Assembly: GCF_000204195.1 (NCBI RefSeq)
Contig: NZ_AFBG01000022.1
Span: 186,001-250,000, forward strand
From: Acidovorax radicis N35
Lineage (GTDB): Bacteria > Pseudomonadota > Gammaproteobacteria > Burkholderiales > Burkholderiaceae_C
Length of the DNA stretch: 64,000 bases
Direction of reading: 5' to 3'
Position numbers and translations under genes: made by a program. The notes beneath the pieces were generated by a model. That model ran no database searches and had not been told where the DNA came from. It worked only from the letters and a program-made list of their open reading frames with translations. Shown in pieces: positions 41,580 to 51,355 of this stretch (its first letter is position 1; each line of letters starts with the position of its first letter).

Positions 41580-41935
41580 TTCTGGCCCTGGCCATCGGCG
41601 TGCTCACCGGCTCGGGCGTGTGGCTGCTGCTGCGGCCACGCACCTTCCAGGTCATCATGGGCCTGTCGCTGCTGTCGTATGCCGTCAACCTGTTCATCTT
41701 CAGCATGGGCCGCCTGGGCCTGGCCATCGACAAGGAACCTGTGCTGCAGCCGGGCCTGCCGCAGGACCTGGCCCACTACGCCGACCCCATGCCCCAGGCC
41801 CTCACGCTCACGGCCATCGTGATCGGCTTTGCGATGACCGCCCTCTTCCTCGTGGTGCTGCTGGCATCGCGCGGCATGGCGGGCACCGACCATGTGGACG
41901 GCACCCGCGCCAAGGATGCGCAGGAAATGCCGTGA
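41570..41935 (+). CDS. mrpC: Mrp antiporter subunit C
   Basis: This is a 121-residue membrane subunit with three TM segments, related to NuoK. It begins MELILALAIGVLTGSGVWLL and contains VIMGLSLLSYAVNLFIFSMG and LTLTAIVIGFAMTALFLVVL, with DPMPQALTLTAIVI as a typical MrpC motif. It overlaps the A/B gene by 10 bp. A 235-bp family B repeat follows its stop and separates it from mrpD, breaking the otherwise overlapping gene spacing of the operon. Confidence 0.94.
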   Translation: MELILALAIGVLTGSGVWLLLRPRTFQVIMGLSLLSYAVNLFIFSMGRLGLAIDKEPVLQPGLPQDLAHYADPMPQALTLTAIVIGFAMTALFLVVLLASRGMAGTDHVDGTRAKDAQEMP

Positions 41936-42170
41936 TGAAGAACCCCCCCCTAAGGCGCTGCGCGCCTTCCCCCCGCTCTCGCAGTGCTGCGCACTGCGGG
42001 CAGGGGGACGCAGCCCTCGCTGCGGGGCGGCCCTTGCTTGGCTGCCCTGGCCTGGGGCGCGCCAGTTTCATGCGCTGCGCCATGGACTTCTGGGGCGCTT
42101 CCCACTCTCGCTGCGGGGCGGCCCTTGCTTGGCTGCCCTCGCTCGGGGCGCGCCAATTTTGTGCGCAGCG
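41936..42170 (+). repeat. Family B GC-rich repeat between mrpC and mrpD
   Basis: The unit begins directly after the mrpC stop with CCCCCCCTAAGGCGCTGCGC and ends GGGGCGCGCCAGTTTC near 42069. A partial second unit follows: CTCGCTGCGGGGCGGCCCTT occurs at 42016 and again at 42107, a 91-bp period. The same unit appears on the minus strand at 58294-58425, and a related one at 51152-51240. It contains several GC hairpins and frames that are open only because of composition. Confidence 0.7.
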
Positions 42171-42185
42171 CCTTGGACGAACCAC

Positions 42186-43907
42186 ATGACATCCATGCAA
42201 CTTCTTCTGGAGCGGTTGATGCCGCACCTGATCCTGGCGCCCATCGCGCTGCCCATGCTCACGGCCGGGCTGATGCTGATGCTGCGCGAAGAGCGCCAGC
42301 GCACCAAGGTCACGCTCAATATCGTCTCCACCTTTCTGGGCCTGGTGATCGCAGTAATGCTGCTGGTGCAGGCCAAGGACCCGGGCCTTCCAGGCAGCCT
42401 GGGCGTGTACCTGCCCGGCAACTGGCCCGCGCCGTTTGGCATTGTGCTGGCCATCGACCGGCTCTCCGCGATGATGCTGGTGCTGGCCAGCACCGTGGCA
42501 CTGGCCAGCGTGCTGTTCTCGGCCGCACGCTGGCACCGGGCGGGCGTGCACTTCCACCCACTGTTTCAGTTCCAGCTCATGGGGCTGGCGGGCGCGTTCC
42601 TCACGGCTGACCTGTTCAACCTGTTCGTGTTCTTCGAGATCATGCTGGCCGCGTCCTACGGCCTGCTGCTGCACGGCTCGGGCCGCCCGCGTGTATCGGC
42701 GGGGCTGCACTACATCGCCATCAACCTCGCGGCCTCGTCGCTGTTCCTGATCGGTGTGTCGATGCTCTATGGCATCACCGGCACCCTCAACATGGCCGAC
42801 CTGGCCCAGAGCGTCGCCGGTGTTGCGCCCGCAGACCGAGGCCTGCTGCACGCGGCAGCGGCCGTGCTGGCCGTGGCCTTCCTCATCAAGGCCGCCGTGT
42901 GGCCTCTCAACTTCTGGCTGGTGCCTGCCTACAGCGCGGCCACCGCGCCGGTGGGCGCACTGTTTGCGCTGATGACGAAGGTGGGGGTGTACAGCGTGCT
43001 GCGGCTGTGGACGCTGTTGTTTGGCCCCGAGGCCGGAGACTCGGCCCAGTTTGGCAGCCAGTGGCTGATTGGCGGCGGCATGCTCACGATGGCCTTCGGT
43101 GCCATCGGCATGCTGGGCTCGCAGCGCCTGGGGCATCTGGCGGGCTTCGCGGCCATCCTATCGTCGGGCACGCTGCTGGCGGCCACCGGCTTTGGGCAGA
43201 CCCTGCTCACGGCCGGGCTGCTGTACTACCTGCTCAGCTCCACGCTGGCCGTGAGCGCGCTCTTTCTGCTGGCCGACCTGATCGACCGCTGGCGCAACGA
43301 TGGCTCGAACCTCGCCCCCTACGAGCAGACGGACGATGCGCCGTTCCTGTCGGCCGATCTGGTGCCCACCGAAGGCATGAACCTCGATGACCAGGAGGAG
43401 GCGCTCATCGGCGAGGTGATCCCGGCGGCTGCCGCGTTCCTGGGGCTGGCCTTCATGGCCTGCACGCTGGTCATCGCGGGCCTGCCACCCCTGCCCGGCT
43501 TTGTGGGCAAGGTCGCCATGGTCCACGCATTGCTCAATCCCCTCGGGCTCGGGGCCTCTGCCGGGTTCCACCTGGGCGCTGCGGGCTGGATGCTGGTGGC
43601 CCTGCTCGTGGGGTCGGGCCTGCTCGCGCTGCTGGCGCTCACGCGTGCGGGCATCCGCCACTTCTGGGCGGCGCACGACCGCACATCCCCCAAGCTGCTC
43701 GTGCTGGAAGGCCTGCCCATCGCACTGCTGCTGGTGGCCAGCGCGGCCCTGGTGTGGCAGGCGGGCGCCGTGATGCGCTACACCCAGGCCACGGCCGACG
43801 CGCTGCATGCGCCGTCCACCTACGTGCGCGCCGTGATGACCACCACCCCGGTGCCCAACCCGCCCCACGCGGACGCGCCTGCCCCCCAAGGAACCACGCC
43901 CCCATGA
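42186..43907 (+). CDS. mrpD: Mrp antiporter subunit D
   Basis: This 573-residue membrane subunit belongs to the NuoL/M/N-like family. It begins MTSMQLLLERLMPHLILAPI; a second ATG three codons in is also possible. Conserved parts are FFEIMLAASYGLLLHGSGRP, AVWPLNFWLVPAYSAATAPV (with the ion-path Lys upstream) and GALFALMTKVGVYSVLRL. An insertion-like hydrophilic loop (DGSNLAPYEQTDDAPFLSAD and beyond) precedes the last TM segments. The reading frame extends upstream through the family B repeat, but I treat that part as non-coding because it is repeat DNA. It overlaps mrpE by ATGA. Confidence 0.93.
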   Translation: MTSMQLLLERLMPHLILAPIALPMLTAGLMLMLREERQRTKVTLNIVSTFLGLVIAVMLLVQAKDPGLPGSLGVYLPGNWPAPFGIVLAIDRLSAMMLVLASTVALASVLFSAARWHRAGVHFHPLFQFQLMGLAGAFLTADLFNLFVFFEIMLAASYGLLLHGSGRPRVSAGLHYIAINLAASSLFLIGVSMLYGITGTLNMADLAQSVAGVAPADRGLLHAAAAVLAVAFLIKAAVWPLNFWLVPAYSAATAPVGALFALMTKVGVYSVLRLWTLLFGPEAGDSAQFGSQWLIGGGMLTMAFGAIGMLGSQRLGHLAGFAAILSSGTLLAATGFGQTLLTAGLLYYLLSSTLAVSALFLLADLIDRWRNDGSNLAPYEQTDDAPFLSADLVPTEGMNLDDQEEALIGEVIPAAAAFLGLAFMACTLVIAGLPPLPGFVGKVAMVHALLNPLGLGASAGFHLGAAGWMLVALLVGSGLLALLALTRAGIRHFWAAHDRTSPKLLVLEGLPIALLLVASAALVWQAGAVMRYTQATADALHAPSTYVRAVMTTTPVPNPPHADAPAPQGTTPP

Positions 43908-44425
43908 AGCCCCGCAACACCCCCGTGCAGCGGCCGTTCAAACGCCTGGTGCCCGCCCCCGTACTCTCGCTGGCGCTGCTGGTACTGTGGCTGCTGCTCA
44001 ACCGCAGCCTGAGCGCGGGCCACATCGTGCTGGGCACAGCACTGGCGCTGGCCATCCCGCTGCTCACGGCCGGGCTGCGCCCGCTGCCCGTGCGCATCCG
44101 CAAACCCGGCGCCGTGCTGCGCCTGGCGCTCACGGTGATGGCCGACACCACACGTTCCAACCTGGCCGTGGCACGACTGCTGCTGGCGCCGGGCCGCCGG
44201 CGGCACCCCTCGGGCTTTGTGCACATTCCGCTGGAAGTGCGCGACCCCAACGCGCTGGCCGTGCTGGCGATGATCGTCTGCATCACCCCCGGCACGGCCT
44301 GGGCCGAGCTGTCGCTGGACCGCAGCGTGCTGCTGCTGCATGTGCTGGAGCTGGACGACCCCGCCACGGTCATTGCAGATGTGAAGCAGCGCTACGAAGC
44401 CCCTTTGATGGAGATCTTTGAATGA
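43904..44425 (+). CDS. mrpE: Mrp antiporter subunit E
   Basis: This 173-residue membrane subunit starts at the ATG at 43904 in an ATGA overlap with mrpD. Two N-terminal TM segments (PVLSLALLVLWLLLNRSLSA and HIVLGTALALAIPLLTAGLR) are followed by the MrpE domain with LTVMADTTRSNLAVARLLLA, FVHIPLEVRDPNALAVLAMI and VCITPGTAWAELS. It is required for complex assembly in known Mrp systems. The next gene also overlaps by 4 bp. Confidence 0.93.
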   Translation: MKPRNTPVQRPFKRLVPAPVLSLALLVLWLLLNRSLSAGHIVLGTALALAIPLLTAGLRPLPVRIRKPGAVLRLALTVMADTTRSNLAVARLLLAPGRRRHPSGFVHIPLEVRDPNALAVLAMIVCITPGTAWAELSLDRSVLLLHVLELDDPATVIADVKQRYEAPLMEIFE

Positions 44426-44700
44426 CCCCTGTCCTCGACTGGGCCTTGCCCATCGCCCTGTTCATGCTGGCCCTGGCCATGGGCTGCGCGCTGATCCGCC
44501 TGCTCAAAGGCCCTTCCGCACAAGACCGGGTGCTGGCGCTCGATTGCATGTACCTGAGCGGCATGCTGGTGATGCTGGTGCTGGGCCTGCTGTACGGCAG
44601 CAAGAACTACTTCGAGGCCGCTCTGCTGTTGGCGCTGTTCAGTTTTGTCGGCTCGATGGCCATGGCCAAGTTTTTGCTGCGTGGCGAGGTGATCGAATGA
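44422..44700 (+). CDS. mrpF: Mrp antiporter subunit F
   Basis: This small 92-residue membrane subunit has three TM segments (VLDWALPIALFMLALAMGCA, CMYLSGMLVMLVLGLLYGSK, ALLLALFSFVGSMAMAKFLL) and the family motif [20 protein letters not shown]. Overlaps of 4 bp on both sides place it firmly in the operon. Confidence 0.93.
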   Translation: MTPVLDWALPIALFMLALAMGCALIRLLKGPSAQDRVLALDCMYLSGMLVMLVLGLLYGSKNYFEAALLLALFSFVGSMAMAKFLLRGEVIE

Positions 44701-45089
44701 CCGAAGCCACTACCACCGTTACCGCCGTGCTGCCGCTCTGGCTCGAAATCATCGTGGCCGTGCTGGTGCTGTCGGGCGCGGGGCTGGCGCTGCTGGGCTC
44801 TACCGGCCTGCTGCGCCTGCCCACGTTCTTCGAGCGTGTGCACGCGCCCGCCATCATCGCCACGCTGGGCTGCTGGCTGATCATGCACGGCACGGTGCTG
44901 TACTTCTCGGTGGCCGACCGCAGCCTGGCGCTGCATGCGCTGTTGATCGCCGTGTTCGTGGCGATCACGGTGCCGATCATGTCGATCTTCTTGATGCGCG
45001 CGGCGCTGTTCCGCGCGCGGCAGATGGGGCTGAATGTGCCGCCGAGCCTGAGCCAGCCCAAGGCGCCATCCGAAACCGAAGACTCCTGA
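44697..45089 (+). CDS. mrpG: Mrp antiporter subunit G
   Basis: This is the last gene of the operon, 130 residues, starting at the ATG at 44697. TM segments are around IIVAVLVLSGAGLALLGSTG and LHALLIAVFVAITVPIMSIF. The MrpG motif is STGLLRLPTFFERVHAPAII. A short hydrophilic tail (RQMGLNVPPSLSQPKAPSET) ends the protein. The stop codon abuts a family A repeat at 45089, probably near the transcript end. Confidence 0.93.
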   Translation: MTEATTTVTAVLPLWLEIIVAVLVLSGAGLALLGSTGLLRLPTFFERVHAPAIIATLGCWLIMHGTVLYFSVADRSLALHALLIAVFVAITVPIMSIFLMRAALFRARQMGLNVPPSLSQPKAPSETEDS

Positions 45090-45135
45090 TTTAATAGCTG
45101 CCAGCGCTTTATGGATAAGCGCTAGCGGCTATTTT
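45089..45135. repeat. Family A repeat, copy 5
   Basis: ATTTAATAGCTGCCAGCGCT leads into TTATGGATAAGCGCTAGCGG and CTATTTT. It lies between the convergent mrpG and oxoprolinase genes, touching the mrpG stop and ending 6 bp from the oxoprolinase stop. It is the only sequence in that gap and may terminate both transcripts. Confidence 0.75.
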
Positions 45136-45140
45136 CACCC

Positions 45141-48100
45141 CTATTTTTGACCTGAAGACCCGAATCCACCGCCGCCCGGCGTGTGGATTTCAAACACATC
45201 GCCCGGCAGCATTTCGGCTTGGCCGATGTGGTCCAGCAGCTCCACACGGCCATCGCTGCGCACCACCTTGTTGATGCCCACGGCCCCCGGCTGGCCGCCC
45301 GCCATGCCAAACGCGCCATGGTGGCGGCCGTTCGACAGGATGCTGGCCGTCATCGGCTCCAGAAAGCGCACACGGCGGATGCCACCGTCACCGCCCTTCC
45401 ACTGCCCGGCGCCGCCCGAGCCCTTGCGGATCTCGTAGCCCTCCAGCCGCACGGGGAAGCGGAACTCCAGCACCTCGGGGTCCGTGAGGCGCGAGTTGGT
45501 CATGTGGCATTGCACGACGCTGGTGCCTGCAAAGCCACCGGTGAGCTGCCCGTTGGCATCCCACACGCCGCCCGCGCCGCTGCCCCCCGAGATCGTCTCG
45601 TAGTACTGGTAGCGCGTGCTGCCAAAGGTGAAGTTGTTCATGGTGCACTGCCCCGCCGCCATCAGGCCCAGTGCGCCGTACAGCGCATTGGTGATGCAGG
45701 TGGAAGTCTCCACATTGCCCGCCACCACCGAGGCTGGGGGGTTGGGGTTGAGCATGCTGCCCGGCGGGATGATGACGTTGAGCGGCTTGAGGCACCCGGC
45801 GTTGAGCGGAATGTCGTCGTCCACCAGCGTGCGGAACACATACAGCACCGCCGCCATGCACACCGCCGTGGGCGCGTTGAAGTTGTTCGTCTGCTGCGCG
45901 CTGGTGCCGGTGAAGTCGATGGTGGCGCTGCGGCTCTTGGCATCCACCTTCACAGCCACGCTGATCTGCGCGCCGTTGTCCAGTGGCAGCGTGAACGCAC
46001 CGTCCTTCAGGCGCGTGATCACGCGGCGCACCGATTCCTCGGCGTTGTCCTGCACGTGGTTCATGTACGCCAGCACGACGTCGAGCCCGAACTCGCCCAC
46101 CATGCGGCGCAGCTCCTGCTGGCCCTTCTCGTTGGCGGCGATCTGCGCGCGCAGGTCGGCCATGTTCTGCTGCGGGTTGCGGCTGGGGTACTCGCCGCTT
46201 TCCAGCAGCGCAATCATCTCCGCCTCGCGCAGCACGCCGCGCTCGACCAGCTTCACGTTGTTGATCTGCACGCCCTCTTCCTCGATGCGCGTGGAGAACG
46301 GTGGCATGGAGCCCGGCGTGGTGCCGCCCACATCGGCGTGGTGGCCCCGGCTGCCGACGTAGAACGTGGGCTCGGCGTTGTCCCCCAGGTAGACCGGCGT
46401 GATCACTGTGATGTCGGGCAGGTGCGTGCCGCCGTGGTAGGGGTCGTTGAGCACGAACACATCACCCGGCTGCATGCGCCCGGCGTTGTCACGTATCACC
46501 GTCTTGATGCTCTCGCCCATCGAGCCCAGGTGCACCGGCATGTGCGGTGCGTTGGCGATGAGGTTGCCTTCGGTGTCGAACAGTGCGCAGCTGAAATCGA
46601 GCCGCTCTTTGATGTTCACCGAGTAGGCCGTGTTCTGCAGCTGCAGGCCCATCTGCTCGGCGATGTTCATGAACAGGTTGTTGAACACTTCCAGCAGTAC
46701 CGGGTCCACCGTGGTGCCCACGGCATGCTGCACGGCGCGCGCCACGCGGCGGTTGAGCAGCAGGTGGTCCAGGTCGGTCAGCGCGGCCTCCCAGCCGGGC
46801 TCCACGATGGTGGTGGCATTCTTCTCGGCAATGATGGCCGGGCCGGGGATCACGTCGCCGGGGCGCAAATCCTCGCGCACCACCAGGACCGCGTCGTGCC
46901 AGGCGGCCACTCCATCCACACCACCTGTGTACATGCGCACGGTGCTGCGGCGCGGCACCTCGCGCGCGGGCTGCATTGCGTGGCGCGGCTCCACCGGTGC
47001 GTCGCCGGGCACCACGGCCTCGACCGACACAGCCTCCACCACCAGGCCCTTGCCCTGCATCAGGAAGGCAAAACGCTGGCGGTAGGCGTTCTCGAATGCG
47101 GCGGTGATTTCGGCCATCGAACCCAACGGCACGATGAGCGCCGAGTCGCTGCCCTCGTAACGGACGTGCACACGGCGGTGCACCACGGCTGTGCCACTGC
47201 CCGACTGCTGGCGCTCCAGCTCGGTGCGCGCGGTGGTGGCCAGTTGCTCCAGCGTGGCCTCAATGCCTGCCAGCGCCTCGGGCACCAGCTTCGTTTCTAC
47301 AGCCTGTTCGCGGATCACGTTCTGGTCGGCCAGGCCCATACCGTAAGCACTGAGCACGCCCGCCAGCGGGTGCACAAACACGCGCGTCATGCCTAAAGCA
47401 TCGGCCACCAAACACGCATGCTGGCCGCCCGCGCCCCCAAAGCATTGCAGCGTGTAGCGCGTCACGTCATACCCGCGCGCTACGCTGATCTTCTTGATCG
47501 CGTTGGCCATCTGCTGCACGGCGATCTGGATGAAGCCATGGGCCACGTCTTCTTGCGAGCGGCCGCTTTGCACCGCTAGCTGCGCGAACTTCTGCCCCAC
47601 CACGTCGCGGTCGAGCGCCTCGTTGGCTGCATGGCCAAACACCTTGGGGAAATGTGCGGGCTGGATCTTGCCCACCATCACGTTCGCATCCGTCACGGCC
47701 AGCGGGCCGCCCCGGCGGTAGCTGGCGGGGCCGGGGTTGGCGCCCGCGCTTTCGGGGCCCACACGAAAGCGCGCACCGTCAAAACCCAAGATAGAACCGC
47801 CGCCGGCCGCCACGGTGTAGATGCTCATCATGGGGGCGCGCATGCGCACACCGGCCACCTGGGTCTCGAACTCGCGCTCGAACTCGCCCGCGTAGTGGCT
47901 CACGTCGGTGCTGGTGCCGCCCATGTCGAAGCCGATGACCTTGTCGTGGCCTGCCAAACCGGCGGTGCGGGCCATGCCCACAATGCCGCCTGCGGGGCCG
48001 CTCAAGATCGCGTCCTTGCCCTGGAACACCTGGGCATCAGTCAGCCCGCCCGACGACTGCATGAAGAACAGTTGCACGCCTGGCATCTCGCTCGCCACCT

Positions 48101-48803
48101 GGTCCACATAGCGGCGCAGGATGGGCGACAGGTACGCATCCACCACCGTGGTGTCGCCCCGGCTCACCAGCTTCATCATGGGGCTGGTGGCGTGGGATGC
48201 GCTCACCTGTGTAAAGCCCGCTGCGCGCGCAATGCGGGCGGCGGCTTCTTCGTGTGCGGTGTAGCGATAACCGTGCATGAACACGATGGCCGCGCTGCGC
48301 AGGCCCGCGTCGTAGGCGGCCCACAGGCGTTCCTTGAGGTGGTCTTCATCCAGCGGCTCGATCACCTCACCCTGCGCGCCCACACGCTCCTGCGCCTCGA
48401 TCACGCGCTCGTACAACAGCTCGGGCAGCACGATGCGCCGGTCAAACAAACGCGGGCGGTTCTGGTAGGCGATGCGCAGCGCATCCTTGAAGCCCTTGGT
48501 GGTGATGAGCAGCGTGGGCTCGCCCTTGCGTTCCAGCAGCGCGTTGGTGGCCACGGTGGTGCCCATCTTCACGCACTCGACCAGCTCGGGCGTCACCGCC
48601 TCGCCGGGCTTCAAACCCAGCAGGTGGCGGATGCCCGCGACAGCCGCGTCCTTGTACTGCTCGGGGTTTTCGGACAGCAGCTTGTGCGTGACCAGGCTGA
48701 ACGAACCATCCGGGTTGGGCCGCCGGCCCACCACATCGGTGAAGGTGCCGCCCCGGTCGATCCAGAACTGCCAGCGGGACATGGGCGAAACTTGGTGGGA
48801 CAT
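45141..48803 (-). CDS. 5-oxoprolinase/hydantoinase-family enzyme, fused A and B domains
   Basis: The 1220-residue protein combines both hydantoinase-type subunits. Residues about 10-690 are the HyuA (ATPase-fold) part: [57 protein letters not shown] and [16 protein letters not shown]. Residues about 700-1210 are the HyuB part: [40 protein letters not shown] and [19 protein letters not shown]. Single-chain proteins of this size are typically ATP-dependent 5-oxoprolinases that open pyroglutamate to glutamate, but related enzymes act on hydantoins or acetone, so the substrate is uncertain. The start at 48803 lacks a ribosome-binding site and abuts a family A repeat; Met8 at 48782 is an alternative. 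Confidence 0.92.
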   Translation of the reverse strand: MSHQVSPMSRWQFWIDRGGTFTDVVGRRPNPDGSFSLVTHKLLSENPEQYKDAAVAGIRHLLGLKPGEAVTPELVECVKMGTTVATNALLERKGEPTLLITTKGFKDALRIAYQNRPRLFDRRIVLPELLYERVIEAQERVGAQGEVIEPLDEDHLKERLWAAYDAGLRSAAIVFMHGYRYTAHEEAAARIARAAGFTQVSASHATSPMMKLVSRGDTTVVDAYLSPILRRYVDQVASEMPGVQLFFMQSSGGLTDAQVFQGKDAILSGPAGGIVGMARTAGLAGHDKVIGFDMGGTSTDVSHYAGEFEREFETQVAGVRMRAPMMSIYTVAAGGGSILGFDGARFRVGPESAGANPGPASYRRGGPLAVTDANVMVGKIQPAHFPKVFGHAANEALDRDVVGQKFAQLAVQSGRSQEDVAHGFIQIAVQQMANAIKKISVARGYDVTRYTLQCFGGAGGQHACLVADALGMTRVFVHPLAGVLSAYGMGLADQNVIREQAVETKLVPEALAGIEATLEQLATTARTELERQQSGSGTAVVHRRVHVRYEGSDSALIVPLGSMAEITAAFENAYRQRFAFLMQGKGLVVEAVSVEAVVPGDAPVEPRHAMQPAREVPRRSTVRMYTGGVDGVAAWHDAVLVVREDLRPGDVIPGPAIIAEKNATTIVEPGWEAALTDLDHLLLNRRVARAVQHAVGTTVDPVLLEVFNNLFMNIAEQMGLQLQNTAYSVNIKERLDFSCALFDTEGNLIANAPHMPVHLGSMGESIKTVIRDNAGRMQPGDVFVLNDPYHGGTHLPDITVITPVYLGDNAEPTFYVGSRGHHADVGGTTPGSMPPFSTRIEEEGVQINNVKLVERGVLREAEMIALLESGEYPSRNPQQNMADLRAQIAANEKGQQELRRMVGEFGLDVVLAYMNHVQDNAEESVRRVITRLKDGAFTLPLDNGAQISVAVKVDAKSRSATIDFTGTSAQQTNNFNAPTAVCMAAVLYVFRTLVDDDIPLNAGCLKPLNVIIPPGSMLNPNPPASVVAGNVETSTCITNALYGALGLMAAGQCTMNNFTFGSTRYQYYETISGGSGAGGVWDANGQLTGGFAGTSVVQCHMTNSRLTDPEVLEFRFPVRLEGYEIRKGSGGAGQWKGGDGGIRRVRFLEPMTASILSNGRHHGAFGMAGGQPGAVGINKVVRSDGRVELLDHIGQAEMLPGDVFEIHTPGGGGFGSSGQK

Positions 48804-48810
48804 GAATCAC

Positions 48811-48870
48811 TATCTTTTTGATAGCTATTAGCGCTTATTGAATAAGCGCTAGAGCATGGTTTTTTTCAAA
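48811..48870. repeat. Family A repeat, copy 6, at the oxoprolinase start
   Basis: TATCTTTTTGATAGCTATTA leads into GCGCTTATTGAATAAGCGCT and AGAGCATGG with T and A runs. The arms AGCGCTTATT and AATAAGCGCT are a perfect palindrome. It lies 7 bp upstream of the oxoprolinase ATG and 14 bp beyond the stop of the regulator gene. Confidence 0.75.
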
Positions 48871-48884
48871 TATCTGGGCACAGA

Positions 48885-49415
48885 TCACAGGGACGCGGCC
48901 GATCGCGCCGCCTGGTCGTACATGCCCGAGAGCACACGCAGCAAACGGGCCAGCTCGCCGATGTCGCGGTTCAGCGCGTCGTCGGCCTGCAGCGCATCGA
49001 TGAGGCAGCTTTCGCGAATCTCACGGTAGCGCTGCACGTAGGCGCGGCCCACATCGGTGGCAGCGTAAGTCACTTCCTTGCCGTTTTTCTGCGACGCGAC
49101 GACGCCCAGGTTCTGCAGCTTCTTGAGCGCGTAGTTCACCAGGTGCGTGTCCTCCACGTTCATGATGAAGCAGATGTCGGCCAGGCGCTTGTCGCGCGCG
49201 CGGTGCGTCACATGGTGCAGAACCAGCACATCGAGCGGCGTGAGGTCCTTGAGGCCCGCGGCCGACATGCAGTGCGCCACCCAGCGGTGGAAGGCGTTGC
49301 CCGCCACGATGAGCCCGAACTCGAATTCACTCATCTCGGCACTCTGCGCCGACACGAGGTGCGCTGACGACACGATGGGGCCGGAATCGCCCTTGGCCTT
49401 GGACCCGGATTTCAT
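48885..49415 (-). CDS. Winged-helix regulator (MarR-like)
   Basis: This 176-residue protein starts at the ATG at 49415; upstream in-frame starts would add an unlikely 38-residue leader. The winged helix covers about residues 35-140: AFHRWVAHCMSAAGLKDLTP, LDVLVLHHVTHRARDKRLAD, NVEDTHLVNYALKKLQNLGV and VASQKNGKEVTYAATDVG. The C-terminal helix (LNRDIGELARLLRVLSGMYD) may dimerise. It is encoded between the oxoprolinase gene and a divergent TRAP transporter, so it is the obvious regulator of both. The ligand could be the transported acid. Confidence 0.85.
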   Translation of the reverse strand: MKSGSKAKGDSGPIVSSAHLVSAQSAEMSEFEFGLIVAGNAFHRWVAHCMSAAGLKDLTPLDVLVLHHVTHRARDKRLADICFIMNVEDTHLVNYALKKLQNLGVVASQKNGKEVTYAATDVGRAYVQRYREIRESCLIDALQADDALNRDIGELARLLRVLSGMYDQAARSAASL

Positions 49416-49595
49416 GATGGACAGCAGCGCCTCGGAGAAAAAAGAAAAACTGGCACGGGATATGCAATGGCCATTGTAGGCAGCATGACAATGATTTGTT
49501 GGCAATTTGTCAGCGTTTAGGCAAAACACCTATGCCGTGGCCCCTTGCTTTATATACAGTGGCTTACCCCCACGATCCAACTTGCGGAGCACTTC

Positions 49596-50612
49596 ATGAA
49601 GCGTCGAATTTTCCCCGCCACAGCCCTCTGCCTGGCAATGGCCTTTGGTTTCACTGCCACCTCGGTCATGGCCCAGACCAAATGGGATCTGGCCGCCGCC
49701 TATCCGGTCAGCAATTTCCACACCGAGAACCTGATGCAGTTCGCCAAGGACGTGGACGCGGCCAGCGCGGGCAAGCTCAAGATCACCGTGCATGCCAACG
49801 CCTCGCTGTTCAAGGCCAACGAGATCAAGCGCGCAGTGCAAGGTGGGCAGGCCCCCATGGGCGAAGTGCTGCTGGGCAATTTTGAAAACGAAAACCCTCT
49901 GTACGGCGTGGACGGCATCCCCTTCCTGGCCACCTCGTATGCAGATTCCAAGCGCCTGTACGACGCCCAGAAGGCCTCGCTGGACCGGTTGCTGGGCACG
50001 CAGGGCATGAAGCTGCTGTATGCCGTGGCGTGGCCACCGCAGGGCATCTACTCGAAGAAGGAACTGGCCTCGGTGGCCGACCTGCGTGGCATCAAGTGGC
50101 GCGCCTACAGCCCCGCCACGGCCAAGATCGCCGAGCTGATCGGTGCGCAGCCGGTGACCATCCAGGCGGCCGAACTCTCACAGGCGCTGGCTACGGGCGT
50201 GGTCGAGGCCACCATGACGTCCGGCTCCACCGGCTATGACAGCAAGATCTACGAAAGCATCAAGCTCTTTCATGACACCCAGGCCTGGCTGCCCAAGAAC
50301 GCGGTCATCGTGAACAAGAAGGCTTTTGACGCACTGGACAAGCCCAGCCAGGACGCCCTGCTCAAGGCATCGGCCGAGGCCGAGTCGCGCGGCTGGAAGC
50401 TCAGCGAAGAAAAGACCGAGTGGTACAAGAAAGCCCTGGTCGAGAAGGGCATGAAGATTGTCACCCCTGCCCCCAAGCTGATGGCCGACATGCGCCAGGT
50501 GGGCGAGATCATGCTGGGCGACTGGGTCAAGAAGGCCGGACCCGAGGGTGAAGCCATCATCGCCGCCTACCGCAAGAGTGCCCCCGCCGCTGCGGCACCG
50601 GCCAAGAAGTGA
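49596..50612 (+). CDS. TRAP transporter solute-binding protein (DctP type)
   Basis: This 338-residue periplasmic binding protein starts at an ATG with GGAG upstream. The signal peptide is about residues 1-26 (MKRRIFPATALCLAMAFGFT ending SVMAQ). The DctP fold is shown by AAAYPVSNFHTENLMQFAKD, GGQAPMGEVLLGNFENENPL, ADLRGIKWRAYSPATAKIAE and AAELSQALATGVVEATMTSG; the Arg in the second of these regions normally binds the carboxylate. It leads an operon with the small and large membrane subunits. A carboxylate such as pyroglutamate would fit the neighbouring oxoprolinase, by inference. Confidence 0.93.
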   Translation: MKRRIFPATALCLAMAFGFTATSVMAQTKWDLAAAYPVSNFHTENLMQFAKDVDAASAGKLKITVHANASLFKANEIKRAVQGGQAPMGEVLLGNFENENPLYGVDGIPFLATSYADSKRLYDAQKASLDRLLGTQGMKLLYAVAWPPQGIYSKKELASVADLRGIKWRAYSPATAKIAELIGAQPVTIQAAELSQALATGVVEATMTSGSTGYDSKIYESIKLFHDTQAWLPKNAVIVNKKAFDALDKPSQDALLKASAEAESRGWKLSEEKTEWYKKALVEKGMKIVTPAPKLMADMRQVGEIMLGDWVKKAGPEGEAIIAAYRKSAPAAAAPAKK

Positions 50613-50614
50613 CC

Positions 50615-51151
50615 ATGCTGCGCCGCTGGCTCGACCGCATCTACCTCGCCGCCGGCGCCGTGGGCGCCGCGTTCATCGCGCTGATCTGCGTGCTCATGGT
50701 CGCGCAGAGCATCATGCGCGAACTGGGGCTGCGCACGGGCGCCATCAACGACATCGTGGCGTGGTTCTGCGCAGCGGCCGCCTTCCTGGCCATGGCCCAT
50801 GCCTTCAAGCACGGTGACTTCGTGCGCGTGACGCTGCTGCTGGAAAAGCTGTCCCCGCGCCGCTGCCGCCAGCTCGAGGTGGTGTCGCTGGCGATCGGGT
50901 CGGTGGCCGTGGGCTACCTCATGTGGGCGGCCTGCAGCTACACGTATGAGAGCTGGGAGTTCAACGACATCTCGCAGGGCCTGCTGCCCATGCCGCTGTG
51001 GATTCCGCAGCTGAGCTTTGCGCTCGGATCCATTTTGCTGTGGGTGGCCGTGGTCGATGAATTCATCATCGTGCTGCGCGGCGGCGTGCCCACCTTCGTG
51101 CGCGCCGTCGAAGAGCGCCATGCCAAGGGCGATTTTTCCTCTGACATATGA
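50615..51151 (+). CDS. TRAP transporter small membrane subunit (DctQ type)
   Basis: This 178-residue protein has four TM segments: RIYLAAGAVGAAFIALICVL, DIVAWFCAAAAFLAMAHAFK, LEVVSLAIGSVAVGYLMWAA and PQLSFALGSILLWVAVVDEF. It has the DctQ pattern HGDFVRVTLLLEKLSPRRCR in the second loop. It starts 2 bp after the dctP-type stop; a GTG at 50609 is an alternative. A family B-type repeat after its stop creates a 204-bp gap before the large subunit. Confidence 0.92.
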   Translation: MLRRWLDRIYLAAGAVGAAFIALICVLMVAQSIMRELGLRTGAINDIVAWFCAAAAFLAMAHAFKHGDFVRVTLLLEKLSPRRCRQLEVVSLAIGSVAVGYLMWAACSYTYESWEFNDISQGLLPMPLWIPQLSFALGSILLWVAVVDEFIIVLRGGVPTFVRAVEERHAKGDFSSDI

Positions 51152-51240
51152 AGCCCCCCTGAGGCGCTGCGCGCCTTCCCCCTGAGGGGGACGCCACCGG
51201 TGGCCCGGCGAAGCCGGTTCCACGGTGGCACTGGTTTTGG
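51152..51240 (+). repeat. Family B-type GC-rich repeat between the TRAP membrane subunits
   Basis: It begins directly after the stop codon with AGCCCCCCTGAGGCGCTGCG and contains CGCCTTCCCCCTGAGGGGGA, then a further inverted pair around CCACCGGTGG and CCACGGTGG. The first 40 bp match the start of the unit after mrpC. Strong hairpins are expected in the mRNA. Confidence 0.6.
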
Positions 51241-51355
51241 GTAGCGCCGGTTTTTGCGTTGGGTGGAAAGCGCAACGCAATGAGTGCGCAACGAGTGACT
51301 ACCGATAACAACAGGCCGTGTGGGACATAGCACCGGGCGGCCCAGAAAGTTCGAC

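Noticed and set aside
41892..42185. N-terminal extension of mrpD through the preceding repeat
   Set aside because: The frame is open across family B repeat DNA only because of composition; MrpD proteins start at the hydrophobic segment encoded from 42186.
45183..47396. Plus-strand open frame of 737 codons opposite the oxoprolinase gene
   Set aside because: Composition is an antisense artefact (His/Ala/Val/Gln), and the minus-strand gene matches its family over its whole length.
49545..49560. TTTATATACAG upstream of the TRAP operon as a third HutC operator
   Set aside because: It matches the TGTATATACA core with one mismatch but is not palindromic in its flanks. It is equally explained as a -10 element or a site for the adjacent regulator.
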